From CAYPCH01 sp964409165 (GTDB lineage Bacteria; Bacillota; Clostridia; Acetivibrionales; Acetivibrionaceae): 31,601 bases of DNA. The position numbers and the translations under genes are program-made. The stretch spans positions 1-31,601 of the forward strand of contig CAYPCH010000032.1 in assembly GCA_964409165.1 (NCBI GenBank), read 5' to 3'. A model generated the notes under the pieces. It was not told the DNA's origin and did no database searches. It saw nothing but the letters and a program-made list of their open reading frames with translations. Below are positions 8,187 to 16,103 of this stretch, in pieces. Position 1 is the stretch's first letter; each line of letters opens with the position of its first letter.

Positions 8187-8726
8187 TTAAAGTGCAGTCC
8201 CTTTTTTGGGCACAAACAATCCGGTCATATCTACTCCTTCGTGCTCAAGCAGCTTTACCTTTTTTTTAATCCCACCTGCATAACCGGTCAAGCTTCCGTT
8301 AGCACCTACCACACGATGGCAAGGTATAATGATTGATATAGGGTTGTGCCCAACAGCACCACCTACAGCTTGCGCAGACATCCTATCCTTTCCCATACGT
8401 TTTGCAACCTCTTTTGCAATGTTACCGTATGTTGTCAGCTCACCATAAGGTATTTCAATAAGAATCTTCCATACCTGCTGTTTGAACTCACCACCAATCG
8501 GAGCAAGGCGCAATCTGAATAATTTCGGTTTCTTTCCAGCAAAATAATCCTCCAACCATGCTATGCCTTTTTGAAGTATTGGAAGGTCATTTTTTTCAAT
8601 GATATCTTTTGATATTGTGTTTCCACTATATTTCTGCCCAACAATCCGCAGACCGATAATGCTGCTTTCATCACTTGCAAGCAAAACATCCCCAATCGGA
8701 GATTTGTAATGTGCCGAGTAATACAT
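8187..8726 (-). CDS. ogt: Methylated-DNA--protein-cysteine methyltransferase
   Basis: Suicide repair protein that removes alkyl groups from O6-alkylguanine and O4-alkylthymine in DNA. The signature PCHRVV with acceptor Cys136 is present, followed by GYAGGIKKKVKLLEHEG. The helix-turn-helix region (PYGELTTYGNIA) and the Ada-like N-terminal subdomain are also present. Start: GGGGGGAG lies immediately upstream of ATG 8726, giving MYYSAHYKSPIG and 179 aa. The longer open frame up to 8789 would add a hydrophobic stretch without a ribosome site. It could equally be called ogt or adaB-like; transcribed alone between cobT and truA. Confidence 0.95.
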   Translation of the reverse strand: MYYSAHYKSPIGDVLLASDESSIIGLRIVGQKYSGNTISKDIIEKNDLPILQKGIAWLEDYFAGKKPKLFRLRLAPIGGEFKQQVWKILIEIPYGELTTYGNIAKEVAKRMGKDRMSAQAVGGAVGHNPISIIIPCHRVVGANGSLTGYAGGIKKKVKLLEHEGVDMTGLFVPKKGTAL

Positions 8727-8942
8727 GTTCTCCCCCCTTGACATAAAAATATAGCGCAAATACAGAAACAATAAATATGCAATTGACAATCTTGATAAGA
8801 TACTTAATTCCTTGGATATCGCCTTTGAGGGTTAAAAGACAGTATCAAAATTTATTGAAAATTAACTAGCGTAAAAAGATAATTGAAAATCTAACAGCAT
8901 AAATTATACAGGCTTGCAGGCTTACTTTCACAACTTCAATAT

Positions 8943-9683
8943 TTAGTCATTATAATAAACTTCAACCAGATATAAGCCTTTTGCCGGTGCAGTTCTACCT
9001 GCCCTTTTCCTGTCCAAGCTCTTAATTATGTCCGATATACTGTCAGAGGGTATTCTCCCTATGCCGATATCAATAAGCGTACCTGCCATTATCCTGACCA
9101 TATTGTATAAAAAACCATTTCCCGATACTTCAAAGGTGATAATATCATCTTCTTTTTCAACAGATACCGATGTAATGGTTCTTGTCGAAGTCTTTACACT
9201 GCTCCCCGACGCTCTGAACGCAGCAAAATCGTGGGTACCCGCAAAACATCCGGCTGCTTTTTTCATTGCATCAATGTCCAGCCCATGTGAGACATGATAG
9301 GCTCTATTCCTTAAGATAGCCGACCGAAACCGAGAATTGTATATAAGGTATCTGTATTTCTTCCCCTTTGCCATGTACCTTGAATGAAAACCCATGTCAA
9401 CCTCCTGTGATTTCCTTATTACAATATCTTCCGGGAGCATACGGTTTAGAGCATAGGAAAACCTGTCCGGAGGTATTGATGAACAGGTTTTAAAATTTGC
9501 TGTCTGACCATAGGCATGAACTCCAAAGTCCGTCCTGCTTGAGCCTACAAGGCTGATTTCCTCTCCTGTAAGGCTCTTGATTGCTTTCTCTATAGTATCT
9601 TGAACTGTTATGGCATTAATTTGACTCTGCCATCCATGATAATTCGTACCGTCATATTCTATTATAAGTCTAATATTTACCAT
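8943..9683 (-). CDS. truA: tRNA pseudouridine(38-40) synthase
   Basis: Converts uridines 38-40 of the anticodon arm to pseudouridine. The catalytic Asp52 is in the SSRTDFGVHA motif, and the N-terminal YDGTNYHGWQ and C-terminal FLYNMVR motifs match TruA. Length 246 aa is typical. It begins 13 bases after the glucokinase stop, on the same strand, so the two are probably cotranscribed. The ribosome site is weak (GAAGAC). In many Firmicutes truA directly follows ecfT; here glcK lies between them. Confidence 0.96.
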   Translation of the reverse strand: MVNIRLIIEYDGTNYHGWQSQINAITVQDTIEKAIKSLTGEEISLVGSSRTDFGVHAYGQTANFKTCSSIPPDRFSYALNRMLPEDIVIRKSQEVDMGFHSRYMAKGKKYRYLIYNSRFRSAILRNRAYHVSHGLDIDAMKKAAGCFAGTHDFAAFRASGSSVKTSTRTITSVSVEKEDDIITFEVSGNGFLYNMVRIMAGTLIDIGIGRIPSDSISDIIKSLDRKRAGRTAPAKGLYLVEVYYND

Positions 9684-9696
9684 AATATCTTTGTCT

Positions 9697-10650
9697 TCAA
9701 TTAACCTTTCCTAGCATTGCCGCACCAATTATTCCTGCCTCGTTACCCATCTGTGCTGTCTTAATCTTTGTCTGGGGAATATCTTCATTGCCGTAAACTC
9801 CCTCTTTTATAATATCCCCCAAAGGCTTCAGAAGGTATTCGCCCTCTTTGCATATGCCTCCTCCAATAACAATTATCTCTGGCATAAGAAAATTTATAAC
9901 ATTTATAAGTCCTTCAGCTAAATACTGTATATACTGTTTAACAACTTTTTTACCAGTTTCATCGCCTTCTCTTGCAGCATCAAAAGCGGTTTTTGCATCC
10001 ACTCTTGATAAATCACCTTCGATAAGCCTATTTATAAGAGAATCAGGATTCTCCAATGTAGCCTTTTTCGTCTGTCTTATCAGAGCTGTTGCCGATGCAT
10101 AGGATTCCCAGCAACCTTTTCTACCGCAAGTGCACGGTTCACCGTCACAAACTATTACAGAGTGTCCTAATTCTGTTCCTGCAAAATTAAACCCACTGTA
10201 GATTTTACCATCTATTACTATGCCTCCGCCAATTCCGGTTCCAAGTGTGATAGTAACTGAATGTTTTACTCCTTTTGCCGCCCCTACCAGGCTTTCAGCA
10301 AGCGCTGCACAGTTTGCGTCATTATCAAGGTAGACCGGCAGATTTATATACTTTTGAAGCTCTGCCCTTACTGGCACGTTCCGAAAATTCAAATTGTTGT
10401 TATAAACCAGAATTCCGTTTTTACAATCAGGTGTTCCCGGACTTCCAACACCGATATTTTCAATCTGGTCAAAGCTCACTCCTGCATCTCTTATCACCTT
10501 TAACACAAGCATTGCCATATCTTTTAGAATTTCCTGATATGCTCTTTCACGATATGTGGGTACACTGTCCTTATGAACTATTACACCTTCTTCATTGACA
10601 AGTCCTGCTGCAATATTTGTTCCTCCAAGATCAATCCCTATATAATACAT
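9697..10650 (-). CDS. glcK: ROK family glucokinase
   Basis: ATP-dependent sugar kinase, most likely glucose to glucose 6-phosphate. The N-terminal phosphate loop GIDLGGTNIAAG, the sugar-site NDAN and ELGH, and the ROK zinc motif CTCGRKGCWE are all visible. There is no N-terminal helix-turn-helix, so this is a kinase and not a NagC/XylR repressor. Start: GGGAGG (10657-10662) is six bases before ATG 10650, giving 317 aa. The longer open frame to 10773 is not supported. A promoter sits 137 bases upstream. Another ROK hexose specificity cannot be excluded. Confidence 0.92.
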   Translation of the reverse strand: MYYIGIDLGGTNIAAGLVNEEGVIVHKDSVPTYRERAYQEILKDMAMLVLKVIRDAGVSFDQIENIGVGSPGTPDCKNGILVYNNNLNFRNVPVRAELQKYINLPVYLDNDANCAALAESLVGAAKGVKHSVTITLGTGIGGGIVIDGKIYSGFNFAGTELGHSVIVCDGEPCTCGRKGCWESYASATALIRQTKKATLENPDSLINRLIEGDLSRVDAKTAFDAAREGDETGKKVVKQYIQYLAEGLINVINFLMPEIIVIGGGICKEGEYLLKPLGDIIKEGVYGNEDIPQTKIKTAQMGNEAGIIGAAMLGKVN

Positions 10651-10719
10651 TTGTATCCTCCCAATCAAAATACATAGTTTAAAAAACATATAGCTTCCAT
10701 TACTATATTCGCATGAACA

Positions 10720-10739
10720 GCTATTTGAAACTAAATAGC
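10720..10739. repeat. Small inverted repeat in the glcK leader
   Basis: GCTATTT (10720-10726) and AAATAGC (10733-10739) form a perfect 7-bp inverted repeat. It lies between the predicted glcK promoter and its ribosome site. It could be an operator or a small hairpin. Confidence 0.35.
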
Positions 10740-10786
10740 AACATAGAAAAAACGGATGCAATATTTCACTCATCCCTTAATACAAT

Positions 10787-10814
10787 ATAATATCACGAAA
10801 ATCACTTTTTTCAA
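10787..10814 (-). promoter_or_regulatory. Probable promoter of glcK-truA
   Basis: On the minus strand, TTGAAA (10814-10809) and TATTAT (10792-10787) are separated by 16 bases, about 137 bases upstream of the glcK ATG and after the ecfT stop. Confidence 0.55.
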
Positions 10815-10870
10815 TGTAGAATTATTTTCATGTAAAATCATTTCCGTGGTATATCTAAGTACTATTATAA

Positions 10871-11680
10871 TTATACAGGCTTTTTAATATATTGTATATA
10901 TAGAAGAAGAATTTCAAAAAGCATTACTATGGACAGTAGTTTCAAATCAACTCCTGTCAGCTTGAGTTGCTTCATTCTTGTTCTCCCTTTCCCTCCTCTG
11001 TAACACCTCGCTTCCATAGCTAGAGCCAATTCGTCAGCTCTCCTGAAAGCACTTATAAATAAAGGTATGAGCACAGGTATAAAACTCTTTGCCCTTTGAA
11101 TGAGGTTTCCCGAATCAAAATCCGCTCCCCTTGAGGTCTGAGCTTTTATTATTTTATCAGTTTCCTCCATAAGGGTGGGTATGAAGCGTAATGCAATAGT
11201 CATCATCATTGCAAACTCGTGTACCGGTACATGTAATCTTTTTAATGGGTTGAGAAGCTTTTCAAGTCCGTCGGTAAGTGAAATGGGTGTAGTTGTAAGC
11301 GTCAGAACCGATGTACTTATAATCAGGAGTGAAAGCCTCAAAGCTATTTTTGCTGAGGTATCTATTCCTTCATAAGTAAATTTTATAAATCCATACTCAA
11401 ACAAGACAGTCCCCTCTGTTGTAAAAATATTTATTACTGCACTGAAAATTATAATATACATTATTGGCTTAAGCCCCTTTAGTGTGTACCTTATGGGTAT
11501 CTGTGAAAACCTTATTGCCAGCAATGTAAAAGCTGCAAAAATGAAAAAAGCAGTATACGATGAAATAAGAAGTACCGTTATCGTAAAAATAAAGGTAAGA
11601 ATAATTTTGGTCCTTGCATCTGCCCGGTGTAGCAATGAATTACCGGGAAAATACTGTCCGATGGTTATATCTTTAATCAT
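10871..11680 (-). CDS. ecfT: ECF transporter transmembrane subunit EcfT
   Basis: Membrane scaffold that couples the EcfA ATPases to exchangeable vitamin-binding S components. The 269-aa protein has several hydrophobic segments and the two cytoplasmic coupling motifs: SRGAD at about residue 185 and ARCYRGG near residue 223. Its ATG follows the ecfA2 stop directly (TAA then ATG), with GGGAG about nine bases upstream, so translation is probably coupled. No S-component gene is adjacent, as expected for a shared (group II) ECF module. Confidence 0.95.
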   Translation of the reverse strand: MIKDITIGQYFPGNSLLHRADARTKIILTFIFTITVLLISSYTAFFIFAAFTLLAIRFSQIPIRYTLKGLKPIMYIIIFSAVINIFTTEGTVLFEYGFIKFTYEGIDTSAKIALRLSLLIISTSVLTLTTTPISLTDGLEKLLNPLKRLHVPVHEFAMMMTIALRFIPTLMEETDKIIKAQTSRGADFDSGNLIQRAKSFIPVLIPLFISAFRRADELALAMEARCYRGGKGRTRMKQLKLTGVDLKLLSIVMLFEILLLYIQYIKKPV

Positions 11681-12568
11681 TTATGTTTCTCCCTTAAAAT
11701 CTGTTTTTTCTTTACCAATTCCGTTACCATGAAGAAAAACTCTTTTTAGCTCTTCTTTTGCCTGGTCAACTGTAAATATATTATCATTAATATCAGGTAG
11801 CAACTCTTTCATCCTCTTCATAAAATATGTTATCTGTGGCGCTGAAAGACTTATCTTCTCAAGAAGTTCCACATTGTTAAAAACTACAGCTATCGGTCCG
11901 TCCATCTCTATACTGCCCTGACTCATAGCAATTACCCTATCAACATATTCTGCAATATCCTCCATACTGTGGGATACAAAAACAACTGTCATACCCTTGG
12001 TATTATGAAGTTTCTTAATCATACACAATATCTCGTCTCGACCTCCAGGGTCAAGACCTGCAGCAGGTTCATCCAGTACGAGTATGGAGGGCTCAAGAAC
12101 CAGTATACCGGCAATAGCTACCCTTCTTTTCTGTCCACCGGAAAGTTGAAAAGGTGATTTTTCCAGAATTTCTTCGTTTAAGCCCACCAAGCTTAATGAC
12201 TCACGAACCTTTTTATCCACCTCTTGTTCTGAAACCCCTTTTTTCCTGAGTCCAAATGCTATATCCCTGTAAACAGTTTCCTCAAAAAGCTGGTGTTCAG
12301 GATACTGAAAGACCAATCCCACCTGCCTTCTCAATTCCTTTGCACCCTTAGATGATATTTCTGCACCATTTATACTCACACTTCCCGAAGAAGGCTTTAA
12401 GAGCCCGTTAAAGTGCTGTATCAGTGTAGATTTCCCTGAACCGGTATGTCCTATTATTCCTACTATCTCACCATGCTCTATTTTGAGATTTACATTGTCC
12501 AGTGCTCTTTTTTCAAACGGAGTCCCTTTCATATATATGTATGAGAGGTTCTTTACCAGTATTGACAT
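11681..12568 (-). CDS. ecfA2: ECF transporter ATP-binding subunit EcfA2
   Basis: ABC ATPase of the shared ECF vitamin/metal importer. Walker A GHTGSGKST (about 40-48), Q-loop QYPEHQ, signature LSGGQKRR, Walker B LVLDEP and the switch His in VFVSHS are all present. Start: TTGGAGG (12573-12579) lies just before ATG 12568, giving 295 aa. The longer open frame to 12601 is not supported. Unlike the usual tandem ecfA1-ecfA2 order, a methyltransferase gene on the other strand separates it from ecfA1, so it probably needs its own promoter (see 12635-12668). Confidence 0.95.
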   Translation of the reverse strand: MSILVKNLSYIYMKGTPFEKRALDNVNLKIEHGEIVGIIGHTGSGKSTLIQHFNGLLKPSSGSVSINGAEISSKGAKELRRQVGLVFQYPEHQLFEETVYRDIAFGLRKKGVSEQEVDKKVRESLSLVGLNEEILEKSPFQLSGGQKRRVAIAGILVLEPSILVLDEPAAGLDPGGRDEILCMIKKLHNTKGMTVVFVSHSMEDIAEYVDRVIAMSQGSIEMDGPIAVVFNNVELLEKISLSAPQITYFMKRMKELLPDINDNIFTVDQAKEELKRVFLHGNGIGKEKTDFKGET

Positions 12569-12634
12569 TTTACCTCCAATATCAGTACTATATTTTATCA
12601 ATCATAATTATTTATACACTTTTTAACCTTCAAG

Positions 12635-12668
12635 TTCAAGTAATACTTAAATGATTACTTGAATTATA
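12635..12668 (-). promoter_or_regulatory. Operator-like inverted repeat abutting a -10 box upstream of ecfA2
   Basis: TTCAAGTAAT (12635-12644) and ATTACTTGAA (12654-12663) are perfect 10-bp inverted arms with a 9-base spacer. A minus-strand TATAAT occupies 12668-12663, so the repeat covers the predicted start point. No good -35 is visible. It could be a repressor site or a 5' hairpin of the ecfA2-ecfT transcript. Confidence 0.5.
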
Positions 12669-12692
12669 CCCTATCATTAATTCGCAGTTTTA

Positions 12693-12701
12693 TGCTATAA
12701 T
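12693..12701 (+). promoter_or_regulatory. Extended -10 promoter of the methyltransferase gene
   Basis: TGCTATAAT is an exact TGn extended -10 element, 55 bases before the ATG. The -35 region is poor, which is acceptable with an extended -10. It is divergent from the ecfA2 promoter region. Confidence 0.6.
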
Positions 12702-12756
12702 CAATATTGTTTTTCTAATTATAAGCTACAAATCATATAGAAGAGGAGAATCTTTT

Positions 12757-13347
12757 ATGGATCATTATTACTCAAAAAATCCGGATGCACCGCATGATAT
12801 ACATAAAATAAATTATAAAATAGATGAAAAAGTTCTTGAGTTCCTGACAGACGCCGGCGTGTTCTCCAAAAAGAAAATTGATTTTGGAAGCGACCTTTTA
12901 ATTCAATCAATTCCCCCAACTAATGGAGCAATACTTGATATTGGCTGCGGATACGGAGTAATAGGTATTTCCCTTGCAGCGGTAAACCCCGATTCAAAGA
13001 TCAATTTGATTGACATAAACGAAAGGGCAGTAGATCTTGCTAATCGGAATATTGAAATGAACGGAATCGTCAACGCAAAAGCCCTATGCAGTGACGGATT
13101 TGCAAACGTGTCTGGTACATATGACTTAATAGTGAGTAATCCTCCAATACGCACGGGAAAAAGGGTAATCTACCCCATTTTTGAAAACAGTATATATTTC
13201 TTGAATCCAAGCGGGTCAATATACCTTGTTATACAGAAGAAACAAGGTGCACAATCTGCGATAGCCAAGCTAGAATCAGTTTACGGCAACTGTGAAGTGG
13301 TTAACAAGGACGGTGGCTATTGGATACTTAAAAGCACAAAGAATTGA
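12757..13347 (+). CDS. RsmC/YbxB-like class I SAM-dependent methyltransferase
   Basis: A 196-aa small-domain (MTS) methyltransferase, probably acting on guanine N2 in RNA. The SAM loop is DIGCGYGVIG (61-70), the ribose-binding acid is in LIDIN, and the catalytic motif is NPPI (128-131). Its short form matches B. subtilis YbxB and not the two-domain E. coli RsmC. AGGAG is eight bases before the ATG. The gene runs opposite to the flanking ecfA1 and ecfA2 genes; its stop is only ten bases from the ecfA1 stop with no terminator between. The exact target nucleotide is unknown. Confidence 0.9.
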   Translation: MDHYYSKNPDAPHDIHKINYKIDEKVLEFLTDAGVFSKKKIDFGSDLLIQSIPPTNGAILDIGCGYGVIGISLAAVNPDSKINLIDINERAVDLANRNIEMNGIVNAKALCSDGFANVSGTYDLIVSNPPIRTGKRVIYPIFENSIYFLNPSGSIYLVIQKKQGAQSAIAKLESVYGNCEVVNKDGGYWILKSTKN

Positions 13348-13357
13348 ATGTAGCTTT

Positions 13358-14209
13358 TTATATCTTTAGAAAATCCCTAAGGCTCTTAACAGCGTCTTCA
13401 ACATGCAAAACATTATAGGAAAGCCCATATCCTTCTTTCGCAAGCTCATAAAACAGCTTTGTAACCTGTGGAACGTCCAACCCTAGTTTCTTTATCTGCT
13501 CAACTCTTGAGAAAACTTCCACTGGTTCTCCATCCATTACAATGCTACCTTCGTCAATAACCAGAATCCGGTCTGCTGTCACTGCCTCTTCCATATGGTG
13601 GGTAATGTGGATTATGGTTATTTTTTCTTCTCTGTTCAATTTTTTAAGAACTGACAGCACTTCTTTTCTTCCTGCAGGATCAAGCATTGAAGTAGCTTCA
13701 TCTAGTACTATACATCGTGGTTTCATTGCCAATATACCGGCAATGGCGACTCTCTGCTTCTGCCCACCCGACAAATGGTGAGGAGCAGTATTTATGTAGT
13801 CGGTCATACCAACTTCATTAATTGAGTACTGCACTCTTTTTACAATTTCTTCAGGAGATATTCCAAGATTCTCCGGTCCAAAAGCAACATCTTCTTCCAC
13901 TGACGTTGCAACCATCTGGTTATCAGGATTTTGAAATACCATTCCGACCGTCTGCCTTATATACCAAGTATTACTCTCATCACACGTATTCATATTCATT
14001 ACATATATTGTTCCCTCAGATGGTAATAAAAGAGCATTAAGAAGTCTTGCAACAGTCGATTTTCCTGAGCCGTTCCTGCCTAACACAACGACAAACTGAC
14101 CTTCTTCTATTTTAAAACTCATATTTTTTACAGCAGGTATACCCTTTGGCTCCTCCTGATTTGCGTTATAAGTAAATTCAACGCCCTCAACTCTGATAAT
14201 ATCTTCCAT
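13358..14209 (-). CDS. ecfA1: ECF transporter ATP-binding subunit EcfA1
   Basis: First ATPase of the shared ECF importer (283 aa). Walker A GRNGSGKST (44-52), Q-loop QNPDNQ (93-98), signature LSGGQKQR (146-153), Walker B CIVLDE (166-171) and the His switch near 204 are all visible. It lies 97 bases after rplQ, beyond a hairpin, the classic Firmicute position. The 3' end is convergent with the methyltransferase gene. If transcription continues to ecfA2 it must cross that gene in antisense. Confidence 0.95.
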   Translation of the reverse strand: MEDIIRVEGVEFTYNANQEEPKGIPAVKNMSFKIEEGQFVVVLGRNGSGKSTVARLLNALLLPSEGTIYVMNMNTCDESNTWYIRQTVGMVFQNPDNQMVATSVEEDVAFGPENLGISPEEIVKRVQYSINEVGMTDYINTAPHHLSGGQKQRVAIAGILAMKPRCIVLDEATSMLDPAGRKEVLSVLKKLNREEKITIIHITHHMEEAVTADRILVIDEGSIVMDGEPVEVFSRVEQIKKLGLDVPQVTKLFYELAKEGYGLSYNVLHVEDAVKSLRDFLKI

Positions 14210-14244
14210 AAATATAATTTACCTGCCCCTGTATCAAAATCTAA

Positions 14245-14278
14245 AGGGACTAGGGTGAACTTCATCAACCTAATCCCT
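14245..14278 (-). terminator. Hairpin between rplQ and ecfA1
   Basis: On the minus strand AGGGATTAGG pairs with CCTAGTCCCT over 10 bp (one U-G), 28 bases after the rplQ stop, followed by a modest T-rich tail (TTTAGATTTT). It probably terminates or attenuates the ribosomal transcript before the ecf genes. Confidence 0.6.
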
Positions 14279-14306
14279 AAAGCATCATTACTCCATAAAA
14301 TTACTA

Positions 14307-14831
14307 CTATACAAATTCTAGTATAACTACATCTGCTGCGTCGCCTCTTCTTTTACCTATCTTGTAAATCCTTGTATATCCGCCGTTTTTATCTTTATAC
14401 TTTGGTGCTATTTCATCAAATAACTTATTAGTAAGACTTACAGACTTACCATCGCTGTCTTTGATTCTGTAGAGCCAGTTCATAGCTCTTCTCCTTGCAT
14501 TAAGCCTTGACGGATTATCAACTGCCACCATATCTGTCTTTATTTCTCTTTCAACTACTTGGTACTTATTACCGTTCTTTGATGTAACCGTATTTGTTAT
14601 TTTATTTCCTTTTGCGTCTAGCTTTGCTGCACTTATCTTTACCTGCTTTGAGGTCGTGTTATCACATTCCTTAATTGCTGATGAGATAAGTCTTTCTGCT
14701 ATATTTTTCACTTCTTTAGCTCTAGTCTCAGTAGTTTCAATTCTACCATTCTGAAAAAGCGACGTAACAAGACCTTTAAGCATTGCTTTTCTCTGGTCGG
14801 TTGCACGTCCTAATTTCCTTTGCCCTGGCAT
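14307..14831 (-). CDS. rplQ: 50S ribosomal protein L17 with internal insertion
   Basis: Large-subunit protein near the exit tunnel. The conserved N-terminal block (RKLGRATDQRKAMLKGL, then RIETTETRAKE) and C-terminal block (GGYTRIYKIGKRRGDAA) match L17. The two are separated by an extra ~54 residues (about 55-108) absent from B. subtilis L17, giving 174 aa instead of ~120. The insert is charged and in frame, with no sign of frameshift. It is the last ribosomal gene of the cluster and is preceded by a structured 157-base gap after rpoA. Confidence 0.95.
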   Translation of the reverse strand: MPGQRKLGRATDQRKAMLKGLVTSLFQNGRIETTETRAKEVKNIAERLISSAIKECDNTTSKQVKISAAKLDAKGNKITNTVTSKNGNKYQVVEREIKTDMVAVDNPSRLNARRRAMNWLYRIKDSDGKSVSLTNKLFDEIAPKYKDKNGGYTRIYKIGKRRGDAADVVILEFV

Positions 14832-14867
14832 TCTTATACCTCCCTTACTATAAATCTGTTTATTTTT

Positions 14868-14990
14868 AAGTGCCCTTCACTTACAAGTACTTTTAAGCAT
14901 TACGGATTTGCATTCTTCTCATAATGCTTAAATGTGCTTCCTTGGTTTGTGTCCTGTATGCTCTGGAATAAGCTTCTATTACAGGGCACT
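14868..14990 (-). promoter_or_regulatory. Structured RNA element between rpoA and rplQ
   Basis: Two nested perfect inverted repeats occur in the 157-base rpoA-rplQ gap. The outer arms are AGTGCCC (14869-14875) and GGGCACT (14984-14990), the latter overlapping the rpoA stop codon. The inner arms are TTTAAGCATTA (14892-14902) and TAATGCTTAAA (14922-14932), with a 19-base loop. There is no T-run after the inner stem. It could be a processing site, an mRNA stabiliser or a regulatory leader for rplQ. Confidence 0.6.
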
Positions 14991-15936
14991 AATCTTCATT
15001 TGGCACAAGTGAAAGTCCTAATGCTTTCAGCTTGTTGAGTACTTCTTCAAGGGACTTTCTTCCCAAGTTTCTAACCTTCATCATATCTTCTTCTGTTCTG
15101 TTTGTCAGATCCTCAACAGTGTTTATCCCTGCTCTCTTCAAGCAATTGTAAGATCTAACAGACAGATCAAGTTCCTCAATTGTCATCTCCAGAACTTTTT
15201 CCTTCTTAGTTTCTTCTTTCTCAACCATTATTTCGGTATTCTTAGCACTATCCGACAAGTCAATAAAGAGATTCAGGTGCTCACTCATTATCTTTGCACC
15301 AAGGCTTATTGCCTCGTCCGATTTTATGCTTCCATTTGTCCAGACCTCCAGCGTTAACTTGTCATAGTCAGTAACCTGACCAACACGAGTATTTTCTACA
15401 GTGTAGTTAACCTTTCTGACCGGAGTGAAAACTGAATCAATAGGAATTATACCGATCGGTTGTCCTGCGTGCTTGTTCTTTTCCGCAGTCACATAACCCC
15501 TTCCTCTGTCCAGCGTCAGTTCCATATAGAGTCTATGTTCTCCGCTTAAGGTTGCAATTTTGTGTTCGGGATTCAAAATTTCAACATCTGCATCAGCTTT
15601 TATGTCAGAAGCGCAGATATCTCCTTCACCGTCAGCATCTATATAAACTACCTTCGGCCCATCGCTAAGAAGATTAATGGATAAACCTTTTACATTCAAA
15701 ATTATTTCAGTTACATCTTCTACCACACCTGGTATTGTTGAAAACTCATGTAGCACACCGTCTATTTTGATTGAAGTTACAGCCACACCAGGTAAAGATG
15801 AAAGTAATATTCTTCTTAGTGAATTACCAAGAGTGATACCATATCCTCGTTCCAAAGGTTCTACTACAAACTTGCCGTACGTGTTATCTTCACTAAATAT
15901 TACACCTTCAATTTTCGGCTTTTCAATTTCAATCAT
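14989..15936 (-). CDS. rpoA: DNA-directed RNA polymerase subunit alpha
   Basis: Assembly platform of RNA polymerase. The N-terminal domain (GYGITLGNSLRRILLSSLPG, dimerisation and beta binding) and the C-terminal domain (SVRSYNCLKRAGINTVEDL and NLGRKSLEEV, UP-element and activator contact) are complete. Start: GGAGGG (15943-15948) is six bases before ATG 15936, giving 315 aa. The in-frame TTG at 15939 is only three bases from it. It is flanked on both sides by long intergenic regions with strong inverted repeats, unlike the tight packing in the rest of the cluster. Confidence 0.97.
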   Translation of the reverse strand: MIEIEKPKIEGVIFSEDNTYGKFVVEPLERGYGITLGNSLRRILLSSLPGVAVTSIKIDGVLHEFSTIPGVVEDVTEIILNVKGLSINLLSDGPKVVYIDADGEGDICASDIKADADVEILNPEHKIATLSGEHRLYMELTLDRGRGYVTAEKNKHAGQPIGIIPIDSVFTPVRKVNYTVENTRVGQVTDYDKLTLEVWTNGSIKSDEAISLGAKIMSEHLNLFIDLSDSAKNTEIMVEKEETKKEKVLEMTIEELDLSVRSYNCLKRAGINTVEDLTNRTEEDMMKVRNLGRKSLEEVLNKLKALGLSLVPNED

Positions 15937-15977
15937 CAAAAACCCTCCTTTTTAGAACTTTTATATTTTTTTTGAGG

Positions 15978-16052
15978 GCAACTGATTCAAAATTCTTTAT
16001 CTCCAATCATACATTACAAACTTCCATCTCTAATTTTGAAATCCTCAGTTGC
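15978..16052 (-). promoter_or_regulatory. Structured RNA element upstream of rpoA
   Basis: GCAACTGA and TTCAAAATT (16052-16045 and 16040-16032 on the minus strand) pair perfectly with AATTTTGAA and TCAGTTGC (15994-15978). This makes a 17-bp stem with one 4-base bulge and a 37-base loop. It lies in the 167-base gap between rpsD and rpoA, about 30 bases before the rpoA ribosome site. An A-rich run on the + side gives a T-run only upstream, so it is not a classical terminator. Confidence 0.65.
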
Positions 16053-16103
16053 TTAACCAAGCAAATATACTAAAAAAGTTTATTTCTGTATAAGCTATAT
16101 AAA

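Noticed and set aside
8727..8789. N-terminal hydrophobic extension of the alkyltransferase
   Set aside because: The GGGGGGAG ribosome site lies inside it, immediately before the conserved MYYSAHYKSPIG start.
10651..10773. 41-residue N-terminal extension of the glucokinase
   Set aside because: GGGAGG just before ATG 10650 and the family N-terminus MYYIGIDLGG define the start; the extension is Cys/Ser-rich noise.
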